Notes: generated from the letters alone by a model not told the origin. DNA of 58,415 nt from Caballeronia megalochromosomata (GCA_001580565.1 LRBF01000224.1:1-58415), one strand, 5' to 3'. Counted from the first letter of the stretch, positions 1 through 9,139 are shown. Translations and numbers: made by a program.

Positions 1-196
1 ACTGCCCCGGCCAATTTCCACTCGCCAAACTGCTTTTCGTGGCTTTCATGAACGAGGCGGTCGAGGCACAGCACCTCGACGCCATCCCCTCGCACCTTGC
101 CGAGGACATTCGCCAGCACCGCGCGATTGGAGCCTTCACGTTTAACCGTAACGACGCCCTCCCCGACCACCACAAACACCTTCGAGTCTTTCGGCA
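1..196 (-). CDS. Small hypothetical protein, C-terminus beyond the window
   Basis: An open reading frame starts with ATG at 196 on the minus strand (MPKDSKVFVVVGEG...) and runs off the left edge without a stop. Only one base separates it from the stop of the methylase-helicase gene upstream, so the two are almost certainly co-transcribed and translationally coupled. The visible 65 residues are mixed alpha/beta with a Gly/Val-rich start and no cysteines or membrane segment apart from one Cys near residue 45. I do not recognise a family. Its position suggests an accessory to the methylase-helicase, but that is inference. Confidence 0.65.
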
Positions 197-197
197 T

Positions 198-3100
198 TTA
201 AGCTGCCTCCTTCAAAAGTTTGCGCATGTCGACCGAGGTCTCGGTCGCCAGCAATGCGAGGTCATTGACGAAGCGATCTAGCAGCGAATCCATATGCAAG
301 AATGTCTCGTCGTCCAGTTCCGGCGTCGCCCAGTCCAGCCCCGCCTGCGTCGCATCACGTTTGTGCGCGACCATTTGGTCCTGGTACTCGTCGATGCTGC
401 CCGGCAAGTGGAAATACAGCACCTTCAACACGCCCTTCCGGTTCCACCGCAGCGCGCGCCGCATCGCCTGATACTCGATGCGCCACGTCCACGAGCGGTC
501 GTAGAAGAGGATGTAGTCAGCGTTCGGCAGGTTGTAGCCGGCGCGGCCCGATGCCTTGGTGGCCATCAGCCCGGTTGCCAGTCCGCCCAAGAATCGCTTG
601 TCTTTATCGGCCACGCGACGCTTGATCGGTATCTCGCCATGAAACGGCACCGTCTGCACACCATGTACATCTAGCTCGCGCGCCAGAAGATCGAGCACGC
701 CCGGATTCTCCGCAAACACGATCGCTTGCTTGCCTTCCGCCGCAATCGCGCGCATGCGTACGACAATTGCGCGTTGCTTGCTCGTCAGCCCGCCGATGTA
801 TTCCACGCCCTCCATCCCGAATTGCGGATAGTTGGCGGAGAAGTGAACAGCACGGATACGAGCGAGGATCGTCACCAGGTTGCACGCCTTCTTGTCATCG
901 CGTGATGAGCGATACCAATCGGCTAACTCGTCAGCAGCGCGCAGGTACGCGGCCAGATGCCCGCGATCCCAGTCGACCGTCTCCACTTCAAACTGCGGCG
1001 GCTCGATCTGGATGTAGCGCGAAACCTCAGGCTCGGCGACCAGCCGCCGCTTGATGTGCGGCGCGAGCATCGCCCGGTACAGGTGCAGGTTGCCGATCTT
1101 GGGTACCTCGCGTTTCGCCCCGTCTTGCAGGCTCTCCGCGAACTGCCACGTCACCCACTCCAGCACTACGAAGTCATCCCTGAATCGATCGACGCCACGC
1201 ATCGCGTACTCCACCGAATTGATCCAGTTCTGCTCCAAGTAGCCCACGCGATAGCCATAAGGCTGAGCCGCCGTTCCGTCACCACCCGAAAACGCGATCA
1301 GACCGAACGCATCTCTCGGATAATTCGGGATGGGACTTCCCGTCAAAACGAACCGTCGCCGCGCCGAAAGCTGCCAAAGCGCGCGGCTCTGATCGCTCGT
1401 GGGGTTCGCGAGGCGCTCGCCTTCATCGGCCACTAGCAGGCCGATGCGACGCCGCAGTCGATGCGCATACGTCACGCGGGCCGAGACTGCCTTGTCGACC
1501 GGCATGCGCAGCCGCTCGTACGAGATCAGGTTGATCCGCCGAAGGTCACGAAGATCCGCCGCCGATTCGACTACCTTTACCTGATCGGCCGCGATAGGCA
1601 ACTGGCCAATCTCCTTCAACATCTCCTCGATGAGCCGGGACTCAACAACGATGAGGCCGTGCTTCACCTCCGAGACGAGGATCAGCGCCAACGCGAGCCG
1701 GGACTTGCCGCACCCCTGCTCCCACGCGACGACACAGCCAGTCGGCTTTAACAGCGTTTCGACCAGATCATCGACCTGAAACTCCCAATCGAGCCACTGA
1801 TCGACGCCGAGCGCCTTCACGCGCGACCGCAGCGCCGCTGCTTGGTCAAGAAAGCGCGCGCACAGACCTTCGTGCACCACTTCCCATCCCTCGCTGACGT
1901 TCTCGACCACGAACCGCGCATTGAGCTCGTCGACCGACAGGTGATACCAGACGCCATGCAGCGCATACCGGTAGCGCCCGTCGGCTTCGCGATCGAACTG
2001 GACTTCGTCGCCCGCCTTGATGAGCGGACTGGCCCAGCGCGTCGCGTCGACCTTGTGGGTTTCCTTCGCGATGCCCGACACCTGATCGCGCGATCCAGCG
2101 CCGGTTGTCCACGCCACGTGCCGCAGCGGTATCGCCTGTCGTACGCTGCGTCGCATGCGTCTGTTGAAGTGCTCCATGAAGCCGGGCGCGAGTTGCGGCT
2201 CGCCACCGACGCTGCGGATTCGATCGAGCAACTGACCAAAGGCCGCGACCGGATCGTCCTGCACGAGATACGTTTCCATATCCAGCGAGCCTTGCCCCGA
2301 ATAACGGAAGCCACGCGGCAGCCGGTGGCCGTCGCGCGAGTAGATGCGCTTCACGAGAACCGCGTTGAGCACCATCGCTTCGTTGAAGCCACACGCAAAG
2401 GACAAGCGAATGCGCCGGCCATCGTGCGACACCTTGACCGACTTGTCGCCCGTGACCGCACGCGTGATGAACGGCACGCTGTCATCGAGCTTCTGCAGTC
2501 GCAACCGAGCTTCCCCGAAGGAACGATCCTCGAAGTGCAGCCCGAGATCTGGGCCAGGCTTCGCCAGATCGTCGACGACCGCCCGCACGAAGTCCGAGGG
2601 ACGATTGCGATAACGGTCGAATACCACCACGGCAGTGCGCACGTTCGCGCCTTCGAGCTTGAACGCGTCCGCCGGCAGTTCGAAAAGGCCTGCCGCGCGG
2701 CGCTTCAAGCGGTCGCCCTGCTCGCCCGCGATCATCGACTCTGCGGTCGTGACCGGCAGGAGCGCGACGACGATGTTCGCCGCCTCAAGCGCCTGATGCA
2801 CGGCGTAGTCGTGGCTCAACGCGCTGGTGTGCGCGCCGTACCGGCCCCACGTCGTGCACTCGAGCGTCTGCAGATGCGGCGACTCAAGATGGATCGAGAA
2901 CGGCGGATTGATCAGTGCGATATCAAAGCGCGTCGGATGGATGTCTTCCATGCCAGCTTGCCGGAACTCGCAATTAAATCCCCCCTCCTCGAATACCTTC
3001 TGGCACTGCTGGATGACATCGGCGTGCACGTCGACGCCGTACACGGCATGGCATTCCGGGTCTGCGTACTGAAGCAGCCGACCGGAGCCGACCGAGTTAT

Positions 3101-3317
3101 CCAGGATGCGGATAAGCCGATTGACCTTCCAACCGCTGACGAAGCTCCACATGAACGCCGCAAGGGCGTCGGGTGTGAAGAACTGCCCAAGGTGTTGACG
3201 GCGCGCTGCTGCCAGCTCACCCTGATGGGCGATGGACGGCGCCTGCGATCCCAAACTTCTGATCGCACGCAACGGCTCATACCAGTCCCGCTCGAACGAA
3301 AACAAGTCTCTCTGCAT
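198..3317 (-). CDS. N6-adenine-type DNA methylase fused to a SNF2-like helicase
   Basis: This 1039-residue protein joins two enzymes. The N-terminal half carries a Rossmann-type methyltransferase: motif I around residues 90-98 (DNSVGSGR) and motif IV NPPF about residue 136, typical of N6-adenine methylases. The C-terminal half is a superfamily 2 helicase: Walker A QGCGKS near residue 540, a Walker B-like VADEGE (a variant of DEAH), FVLTGSPI as motif III, and a helicase-C segment ending in a motif VI-like QAMRRALRW. ATG at 3317 is preceded by AAAGGT. No endonuclease domain is visible, so it is not a complete type I/III restriction enzyme. Methylase-helicase fusions include phage P1 DarB, an antirestriction protein; a protective role for incoming plasmid DNA is a reasonable guess. 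A defence role is also possible. Confidence 0.85.
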   Translation of the reverse strand: MQRDLFSFERDWYEPLRAIRSLGSQAPSIAHQGELAAARRQHLGQFFTPDALAAFMWSFVSGWKVNRLIRILDNSVGSGRLLQYADPECHAVYGVDVHADVIQQCQKVFEEGGFNCEFRQAGMEDIHPTRFDIALINPPFSIHLESPHLQTLECTTWGRYGAHTSALSHDYAVHQALEAANIVVALLPVTTAESMIAGEQGDRLKRRAAGLFELPADAFKLEGANVRTAVVVFDRYRNRPSDFVRAVVDDLAKPGPDLGLHFEDRSFGEARLRLQKLDDSVPFITRAVTGDKSVKVSHDGRRIRLSFACGFNEAMVLNAVLVKRIYSRDGHRLPRGFRYSGQGSLDMETYLVQDDPVAAFGQLLDRIRSVGGEPQLAPGFMEHFNRRMRRSVRQAIPLRHVAWTTGAGSRDQVSGIAKETHKVDATRWASPLIKAGDEVQFDREADGRYRYALHGVWYHLSVDELNARFVVENVSEGWEVVHEGLCARFLDQAAALRSRVKALGVDQWLDWEFQVDDLVETLLKPTGCVVAWEQGCGKSRLALALILVSEVKHGLIVVESRLIEEMLKEIGQLPIAADQVKVVESAADLRDLRRINLISYERLRMPVDKAVSARVTYAHRLRRRIGLLVADEGERLANPTSDQSRALWQLSARRRFVLTGSPIPNYPRDAFGLIAFSGGDGTAAQPYGYRVGYLEQNWINSVEYAMRGVDRFRDDFVVLEWVTWQFAESLQDGAKREVPKIGNLHLYRAMLAPHIKRRLVAEPEVSRYIQIEPPQFEVETVDWDRGHLAAYLRAADELADWYRSSRDDKKACNLVTILARIRAVHFSANYPQFGMEGVEYIGGLTSKQRAIVVRMRAIAAEGKQAIVFAENPGVLDLLARELDVHGVQTVPFHGEIPIKRRVADKDKRFLGGLATGLMATKASGRAGYNLPNADYILFYDRSWTWRIEYQAMRRALRWNRKGVLKVLYFHLPGSIDEYQDQMVAHKRDATQAGLDWATPELDDETFLHMDSLLDRFVNDLALLATETSVDMRKLLKEAA

Positions 3318-3335
3318 GAGTTACCTTTAGAAATG

Positions 3336-3355
3336 AAAAAACCCGCCGAAGCGGG
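3336..3355 (-). terminator. Rho-independent terminator after the 264-aa gene
   Basis: On the minus strand a GC stem (CCCGC, loop TTCG, GCGGG) is followed by six T residues. It lies between the end of the 3379-4173 gene and the start of the methylase-helicase gene, so it ends or attenuates the upstream transcript. Confidence 0.8.
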
Positions 3356-3378
3356 TCAAGGATGAGACGGTGGAGGCC

Positions 3379-4173
3379 TCAGTATCGGTCGCGCGAGGCG
3401 AGGTACTTGGCTCCGAACTCACTGATAAAGAGGGACAACGCGTCGCCCACGTCGTGAGCGAACTTGAACTGCCACTTATCGTTGAACATCACGATTTCTA
3501 GCCCGGTGAACGACAGCTTCTCGCGCGTCGAGAACGTCAGTTGGTGGACGCTGAAGTTGCGCAGTTGCATCGCCAGCGCGCCGAACTGATGCTTCTTCGC
3601 AAAGGTGGCCAGGCCGCCGAACGTTGTCACCACCGACTGCTGCGACGAGTAATAGACCTCGCGCGCGCCTTTCGAGCGAAATGACGCTTCAGACGAAACA
3701 CGCTTTTCCAAGACGACCGCGCTGCTGGTGCGCTTGATCTCTGTATTGGGCTTGATCCAGAAGCCATCGATGATGGCCTTGGCTGCCTGCTCGAAGGCGA
3801 CGCGCTCGCCAGCTTCACCGCCGAACGTTCGCTCGAGATGTCGCCAGAAGCCGTCCAAGTCAGGCACGTTTCCCTTCCTCAGAGCCTCCTCGACGTTGAG
3901 GCCGCATCGCTCGAGTTCGCGATCCTGCTCGATCTCGATTCGGCCGCCGGCCGGCGCGAATTTGCGGCTTGCCTCCATCACAAGTCGCGAGAGCAGCCGT
4001 CGGCAGAACGTGTTGAGCTCGCGCTCGACTTTGTATTCGCTTCGGGCTTCCATCGCCGAATACTCGGACAATCCGTCAGCAAAGACATCGCGCTCAGCTT
4101 GAACGACAGCGCCATAGGCTGCTGCTGCCGCGGTTTGTGCCGCCTTGAACTGCTCGATCAATTGTGTGTACAT
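3379..4173 (-). CDS. Hypothetical protein, possibly DUF4942-like
   Basis: A 264-aa soluble protein with a helical N-terminus (residues 1-60, Ala/Glu-rich), a central segment with several aromatic residues (GFW about residue 137), and a C-terminus rich in Phe/Leu beta-type segments ending in KYLASRDRY. I see no catalytic motif. The overall pattern recalls plasmid DUF4942 proteins that often sit beside DNA methylases, but I cannot confirm this from sequence alone. It lies upstream of the methylase-helicase, separated by a terminator hairpin, and diverges from the 4687 gene across a region with a palindromic operator-like site. Confidence 0.7.
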   Translation of the reverse strand: MYTQLIEQFKAAQTAAAAAYGAVVQAERDVFADGLSEYSAMEARSEYKVERELNTFCRRLLSRLVMEASRKFAPAGGRIEIEQDRELERCGLNVEEALRKGNVPDLDGFWRHLERTFGGEAGERVAFEQAAKAIIDGFWIKPNTEIKRTSSAVVLEKRVSSEASFRSKGAREVYYSSQQSVVTTFGGLATFAKKHQFGALAMQLRNFSVHQLTFSTREKLSFTGLEIVMFNDKWQFKFAHDVGDALSLFISEFGAKYLASRDRY

Positions 4174-4478
4174 GCGTGGCTCCCTGAAATGAGCAGGCGC
4201 ACGCCCGCGATCGGGGACATGCCCCTGCGGGTAGAAAGAAAATTGGTGATTGTCGGCGGCAGACAGCTACGCGCCTGATGGTCGATGCGCAAGTCGCGCG
4301 GGTGATGCTCCAACGATAACTGCGTGATGCCGCTTTGTATGGGGGGAAAGCGAGCGTTTGATGGTGTCTTTCGAAGCGCCCCCCTCAACACTTATCCACA
4401 GATTCTGTGGGCAAAGCTGGGGATAATCGCTCGCGACAGATGGAGGCGAGGCCGACTGGGCGTCGGGGGCTGCGCCGT

Positions 4479-4496
4479 AGGAAATATCATGATATT
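4479..4496. repeat. Dispersed palindrome, copy 1 (left arm plus core)
   Basis: The arm AGGAAATATCA is followed by TGATATT, giving a perfect 14-bp palindromic core (4483-4496). The outer right arm (TCCT) is not conserved here. It lies between the divergent genes starting at 4173 (minus) and 4687 (plus). Full 22-bp copies are at 9304 and 45054, and another partial copy at 44727. Confidence 0.85.
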
Positions 4497-4509
4497 AGTC
4501 AAAACGCGA

Positions 4510-4536
4510 GAAGAGGCACTAAAACATACCTCTTTC
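4510..4536 (+). repeat. AAGAGG...CCTCTTTC hairpin motif, copy 1
   Basis: An inverted repeat with arms AAGAGG and CCTCTT around an A-rich loop, 14 bases downstream of the palindrome at 4479. The same arrangement recurs at 44754 downstream of the palindrome at 44727, and a third hairpin lies at 24467. It may be part of a conserved promoter or leader. Confidence 0.6.
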
Positions 4537-4686
4537 GACCCTTCCGATTGGCGTCGCTGAGGCGCGACGCTGGTGAGCGCGCTCGAAAGGCGCAAGTATT
4601 TCGGTCGCTTTCGTGGGTCCGCCACTGCGAGACTGGGGCCAGAATCAGTTTGTGCACGCGCGTGCGTGAGGCCTACCACAGACGTA

Positions 4687-5133
4687 ATGAAAGCAAGTCA
4701 CACCGCCACCCTAGCGCTCCTGAGTGTTTCAGCCATCTGCTCGACCAGCGCCATCACCATTGCAGCGCGCCAGTTCACCATCGAGCGCTCCGCCGCTCGC
4801 GTGGTTGCCGATAGCACCGTTGCGGCTCGGCTCCAGGGCCTCTCCGACGCGATCGATTTCGTCCCCGCGAACCAGCGCTCCGAACTGCTCTCGAAGTACG
4901 GGTTGAAAGACGAGCCAGCTCTGGCGGCCGCCTGGTCGGTGCAGCGTCGGGAACTCGACGCAGCAGCAAAGTCTCGCGCCGAGGAACTTGCAGCCAACGA
5001 CAAGCGATTGACTGGGCTGCTCGCGGCCTGCAGCCTAAGCGCGATCGTTGCGATGATGGCGGCCGTGACGCTGTATGACATGCTCGCGGCTGCCGACCGG
5101 CGCACGCGCGAATTGCAGCCGTTTGCTCAATGA
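4687..5133 (+). CDS. Hypothetical two-helix membrane protein
   Basis: A 148-aa protein from ATG 4687; the frame is open to 4573, but the sequence before 4687 lacks protein-like character. It has an N-terminal hydrophobic helix (about residues 7-27), a charged helical middle likely periplasmic (residues 30-108), and a second hydrophobic helix (about 112-132) ending in a charged tail. The topology suggests an inner-membrane protein with both ends in the cytoplasm. The stop overlaps the ATG of the next, broken, reading frame. No family recognised. Confidence 0.6.
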   Translation: MKASHTATLALLSVSAICSTSAITIAARQFTIERSAARVVADSTVAARLQGLSDAIDFVPANQRSELLSKYGLKDEPALAAAWSVQRRELDAAAKSRAEELAANDKRLTGLLAACSLSAIVAMMAAVTLYDMLAAADRRTRELQPFAQ

Positions 5134-5336
5134 GCCAGCGCGCCTTCGTGGCTGAGTTTGTGCCGATGCATGCCTACCGCATCGAGACGCACGCGTTACA
5201 GCTCGCGAATCGCTGATTTCCTGGCCTTGTCTTCGACCGCATCTTTTTGAAGATGCACAACGTGGACGGGCTGCGCTTTCTCGAATTCCAGCGTCCGAAC
5301 GGCAGCCGACACGTCATGGTGTCCAGTGAGATTTAA
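5130..5336 (+). pseudogene. Short frameshifted reading frame
   Basis: An ATG at 5130 overlaps the stop of the preceding gene (ATGA) and opens 28 codons (MSQRAFVAEFVPMHAY...). It then hits a stop, while another frame continues with protein-like sequence (DRIFLKMHNVDGLRFLEF...) to a TAA at 5334. One indel near 5210-5225 would join the two. The result would be a protein of about 67 residues of unknown function. Confidence 0.4.
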
Positions 5337-5413
5337 CGCGCCTTTCCGATCGGTCGGGCAACGGCTCTATCCGAAGACTCGCTGCGGCTCAACCGCGCCT
5401 AGCAAATCGAACA

Positions 5414-5743
5414 ATGAAACTTATCATCGTTAGCTTTGAAGACTTTACGAAGGATCCAGTCGGCGTACGGGCCGACGCTACGCCGTCACCGGGCTTCCCC
5501 GACAGTTGGATCGACGCGCTTGTCGGGACTGGTTCAGTCTTCTCGCGCGATTACGCCGCTCCGGGCGCAGTAAAAACTATTGGACTGCACTTCCCCACCG
5601 GCTTTCATGCCGAGCAGTTCTGCCTGAGCGTGCGAAAGGTCGCCAATCTGCTAGGGACTCGGGCGCACATCCACAAGGTTCCCTCTGATCAGGTCAATCA
5701 CACACTGAGCGAGGCGGGACGAAATGGCGCAAGTGTCCTTTGA
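5414..5743 (+). CDS. Hypothetical protein
   Basis: A 109-aa soluble protein starting MKLIIVSFEDF. It has a mixed alpha/beta look and a central HFPTGFHAEQF segment. Its end overlaps the start of the DUF1173-like gene at 5724 by 20 bases in another frame, which suggests translational coupling. The start lacks a strong ribosome site. No family recognised; similar small proteins would be expected as partners of the next gene. Confidence 0.6.
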   Translation: MKLIIVSFEDFTKDPVGVRADATPSPGFPDSWIDALVGTGSVFSRDYAAPGAVKTIGLHFPTGFHAEQFCLSVRKVANLLGTRAHIHKVPSDQVNHTLSEAGRNGASVL

Positions 5744-6931
5744 CGGAGTGACCGTCGCGCTCGACGACGTTCAGAACAATCCTGCGAGGTATGCGCGCCA
5801 ACTCGAACGCGCGAAGAAGTCTCCAGGGCACGCTCTCTGCCGATGCAAGCCGGACGGCGCCGGGAAACTTCTGCGTCTGGTTATTCGCCGTTATGGCGCG
5901 CTTTTCCACCTGGCCCGGTGGCCCGAAGAAGGGCCGTACCACGACGCGCAGCTATGCCCGCTCGATGCGTCGGCGGCCGCCGCCGGCAAGAAAAAGTCCG
6001 ACGCCTCCGACGCGATCCAGAGAACACCCTCCGGCCTGAACGTCAAGCTCGACGCCTCGCTGTCCGTTAGGACAGTCGAACACTCGCCTCGCTTGTCCGC
6101 GAACGCTTCGGGCACCGGCAGGACGCGCCGGGCCGCGCCGCTGCTCGGCTTCCTGCAACGCGTTTGGATCGAGGTGGATTTGCATATCTGGATGGGTGCC
6201 CTGCACGCAGTTGGGGCCAATGCAACGCTCAACTCGTGGCCGCACTGGGAGAAGGCGAACTCAACGGTAAGCCGATGCAGGACGTCCTGCACGTCGTGCG
6301 TCGCTATGAAGAGAACGAAGCGCAATCTATCGTTGCGGAGTTCGATGACTTTCTCGGTCGTATCAAGACGACGCCCGCGGTGTCTCAGCGCGGCTTGGTG
6401 CTTGGCGAGCTGCGCTCCGTGATGCTTCCAAGTATGGCTTCGTCGTCAAGCTTCGCCAGACAAAGCGCACCTTCTTCGCTTCGAGACACTTGATTGAGAC
6501 GGCGGCCGCATCATCCCGATCTGCGTGGGCCATGGTCGGCGACGCGAACGCGCGGATCGTGGCGTTGGCGGTCATCGAGCGGACAAGAAGGCAATCTTCG
6601 AATCGTCGACATCGCGCTCCAACTGTGCAACAACAGCTTCATACCTTGCGACTCCAGTTACGAAGTGGCGATGGCCAATAGGCTCGTGGAGGAGCGCCGC
6701 CGCTTCGCCAAGCCGCTCAGGCTTGAGACCGGCGATACACTGCTTCCAGACTTTCGACTGACAGACACCGCGACACTGACCGCAGTTGAAGTCTATGGCA
6801 TGCAGGGCAACCCGGATTATCTCGCGCGCAAGAACGAAAAACAAGCGCTGTACGCGCGCACCACGACGCCTTGTGTCGAGTGGATACCGCCAGCAGAACT
6901 GGCGTCGGTACGACTGCCGGCAGCCGATTGA
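5724..6931 (+). pseudogene. DUF1173-like protein gene, disrupted by several frameshifts
   Basis: Protein-like sequence runs through 1.2 kb but changes frame about three times: MAQVSFDGVTVAL... to about 6190, then DGCPARSWGQCNAQL... to about 6410, then DASKYGFVVKLRQTKRTFF... to about 6590, then LRIVDIALQLCNN... to the stop at 6931. Joined, it would give a protein of roughly 400 residues resembling plasmid-borne DUF1173 proteins: N-terminal CRC motif, central region with Trp and Cys, and a C-terminal ALYARTTTPCVEW segment. Two breaks sit next to G runs, consistent with single-base losses. It is either a decayed gene or an assembly with homopolymer errors. DUF1173 function is unknown. The family assignment is from pattern memory. 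Confidence 0.65.
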
Positions 6932-6992
6932 CGACTTGACAGCAGCCATCGCCGGGATGCTTTGATCCGGTCTTCAACCATCTGAAAAGCAA

Positions 6993-7511
6993 GTGAGCTC
7001 GAACTCGTTCTTTCTGAAACACGTGACGGCTCGCCATGCCGACTGGCAGGTGAGCTACCCCGCGCTTGCAATGGCAAGTTCGATCGACCCGGTCGATGAG
7101 CGACGAAAGCAGATCGTCGTCGCGGCCGCCGACGACAATCATGTGCGCATGGTGTTCTTCAGCACCCTAGGCGCGATCCTCGACTTCAAAGCGTCGTGGA
7201 CAGATATCGATAGCTCCGCGCGTAGCTGGCTGACCTTTGCGGTTCGTTGGAACCGGTGGTGGCTGCCGGACGCCGGCCATGCCCATGCACTTGAGCAGCA
7301 CGCGTCGGTGCCGACCGACTTGCATCTCGCGCATTGTCCGGTTCCGGGCCATTCCTCCGACGACGCAGCCTTTCGCCGATATCTCGATACTGTCGAGCGA
7401 CACTATTGGCGAGATCCCAGAATTGCGCAGGTCTTGCTTCCCGACAACATAGCTGGCGAAATTGACCGTGGTCCGCATAGCGAGCGGGGCCACTTTTCGA
7501 CTCCTGAATGA
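6993..7511 (+). CDS. Hypothetical protein
   Basis: A 172-aa soluble protein with a GTG start (SSNSFFLKHV...). It is rich in Trp and His in the middle (RWNRWWLPDAGHAHALEQH) and has no metal-binding Cys pairs. Its stop overlaps the ATG of the next gene in a 4-base ATGA, which supports both as real and coupled. No family recognised. Confidence 0.65.
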   Translation: MSSNSFFLKHVTARHADWQVSYPALAMASSIDPVDERRKQIVVAAADDNHVRMVFFSTLGAILDFKASWTDIDSSARSWLTFAVRWNRWWLPDAGHAHALEQHASVPTDLHLAHCPVPGHSSDDAAFRRYLDTVERHYWRDPRIAQVLLPDNIAGEIDRGPHSERGHFSTPE

Positions 7512-7822
7512 GCAACATCCTTCCCTTTACGCGTCTTCGATCTACCAACGATGCGCGCAGTCACGTCAACGCCTGCGCGCATCGTCATATTCGCCTGGCC
7601 AAACACGCCGGCATCGTCTCCTGCGCTGACTGCGGTTCGGCGCTCACGCCCTTCTCCGCGCTTTCAATGCTCGCGGAGCAGTACGGCCTCGCTCTCTCCC
7701 AGATCGAGCATCTCAAGAATCGACTGGCTCTCGCCAATGCCCGGATTCTCGAGCTTTCCGAAACCCTCGACGCCATCGATAGCCTGAAAAGAGCGCCGAA
7801 ACAGCCTTCAACGAACACTTGA
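7508..7822 (+). CDS. Small zinc-ribbon plus coiled-coil protein
   Basis: A 104-aa protein. Residues 18-48 contain a likely half zinc site (HVNACAHRH followed by VSCADCGSAL), giving Cys-Cys pairs and histidines suited to metal binding. Residues 55-95 form a Leu/Ala-rich helix likely to be a coiled coil. It overlaps the upstream gene by 4 bases. It may bind nucleic acid or a partner protein, but no family is recognised. Confidence 0.65.
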   Translation: MSNILPFTRLRSTNDARSHVNACAHRHIRLAKHAGIVSCADCGSALTPFSALSMLAEQYGLALSQIEHLKNRLALANARILELSETLDAIDSLKRAPKQPSTNT

Positions 7823-7877
7823 CCGAGCGCCAATCGGTGATGCAATAGGCTATCAGCAACAGCAGAGCACTAGCACC

Positions 7878-8273
7878 ATGAAACAGACATTCGCATGCGG
7901 CCACACGGGCAAGGGGAAGTTTTGCCACACCTGCGCAAACGCAGCAAAAGAGAAGGCGGAGCACCGCTTGGCGTTGGAACAAAAGCGTGCGGTGAACCGC
8001 AGTTCGACTGCGGACGACGCCATCGACCTGTCCATGGTTCGCCATCTGTCGTCCGTGCAACGTGAAGCACGCGATCTCCTCGCGAAGGTCAGCAACGGAA
8101 TCCATCCTTTCTCACTCGACGGCAAGTTCCTAAAGTCCTCCGCCGGCAAGCTCGTATCGGTCCCCGTTGGCAGATCGTATCGGTTGCTTTTCGACGCCCC
8201 GTCGTTGAAGCCCATCCGCTTGGTGAGCCACGAGGATTACAACGCGATCGCGGCAAACCGCGTAGCTGCGTAA
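7878..8273 (+). CDS. Zinc-binding protein with RelE-like C-terminal segment
   Basis: A 131-aa protein. The first 25 residues carry CGHTGKGKFCHTC, a compact Cys/His metal site. A helix follows (about 26-75), and then a segment KLVSVPVGRSYRLLFD with a downstream HEDYN. That segment resembles the strand and Arg pattern of RelE/ParE-type mRNA interferases or plasmid-stability proteins. No antitoxin-like gene adjoins it, so a toxin role is not supported. Function unknown; the fold suggestion is inference. Confidence 0.65.
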   Translation: MKQTFACGHTGKGKFCHTCANAAKEKAEHRLALEQKRAVNRSSTADDAIDLSMVRHLSSVQREARDLLAKVSNGIHPFSLDGKFLKSSAGKLVSVPVGRSYRLLFDAPSLKPIRLVSHEDYNAIAANRVAA

Positions 8274-8395
8274 CGTTCAGTCTCCAACTGCAAGGGTGCC
8301 TTGCGACAGTCGGTTCGGGCGACGGTACACCGGTGGCTATAATCAATGGCTACTTTCATATTGACCCGCCGGCGCCCCGGCGACAGGACCGCGCC

Positions 8396-9061
8396 ATGAC
8401 TGACGAACTTTTTCCCTGCGACCACTGCGGCGGAAAATGGGCCTTCGGCTACTCGCACCGGCTGCTCAAACGCCCGTCTGCGCCCGCGCGTGACTATCTG
8501 AGCGCCGACGAGCGTATTGCTCCCGAGATGAACGATCTTGAGGCCCGCTCGTTGTTCGCGATTCCACAAGAAAAAGTCTGCTGCATTTACTGTGAAGACT
8601 GCGGCATGCAAACGCCTTGGTTTGCAATCGGCGACGACCGGCACGCGGCTTTTGAAAAGGCGGGTGCGATCTGGAACGCCCGCACCAGGCGACCGGCCGC
8701 CAAGGAGGGTGACCTCCTGAAGCTACTTAGAAAGGAACTGAGCGCCGTCGACGCGCCGTTCGTCATTGATCTGCTGGCGAGGACGGAAGGCGACTGGGAG
8801 AAGCGTGGTCCCATTTTCGCCATGATCGCCAGGAAGATCGCCGACAGCCAGATCACGCTGAGCGACTTCTGGCCGGTCGACACCGTTCTCAGCGACGCAG
8901 CAAGGTATCGGAAGCTTCAGCAACTCGCCAAGCGCGTCCACATCGACGGCATAGCGTCTATACAGTTTCCGCGCATACCGGCGACCGGTGGAGACGAGGG
9001 CAACTTCGAGAACAGCGTGAACCTCGCTGTGGACGATCTTCCCGACAGAAACCGCTGGTGA
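8396..9061 (+). CDS. Lar-like restriction-alleviation protein with C-terminal extension
   Basis: A 221-aa protein from ATG 8396; the frame opens earlier at GTG 8333, but a TATAAT sequence at 8338 suggests transcription begins there. The N-terminal 100 residues fit the Lar family: FPCDHCGGKW, then CCIYCEDCGM and a terminal AFEKAGAIWNAR, matching the zinc ribbon and WNxR signature. Lar of the Rac prophage modulates type I restriction in favour of modification. The remaining 120 residues are a soluble helical extension not typical of Lar. Its place among accessory plasmid genes fits an anti-restriction role. Confidence 0.7.
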   Translation: MTDELFPCDHCGGKWAFGYSHRLLKRPSAPARDYLSADERIAPEMNDLEARSLFAIPQEKVCCIYCEDCGMQTPWFAIGDDRHAAFEKAGAIWNARTRRPAAKEGDLLKLLRKELSAVDAPFVIDLLARTEGDWEKRGPIFAMIARKIADSQITLSDFWPVDTVLSDAARYRKLQQLAKRVHIDGIASIQFPRIPATGGDEGNFENSVNLAVDDLPDRNRW

Positions 9062-9139
9062 CTTGACCTTCGTCTGGGTCTGCAATACTTGCACTGTGCA
9101 TGGCCATGTGTGCCCGCGACATCCCGGAGAAAGAAAAAA

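Noticed and set aside
1842..3365. 507-aa plus-strand frame
   Set aside because: It is antisense to the methylase-helicase, Arg/His-rich, with no ribosome site; a shadow of a high-GC gene.
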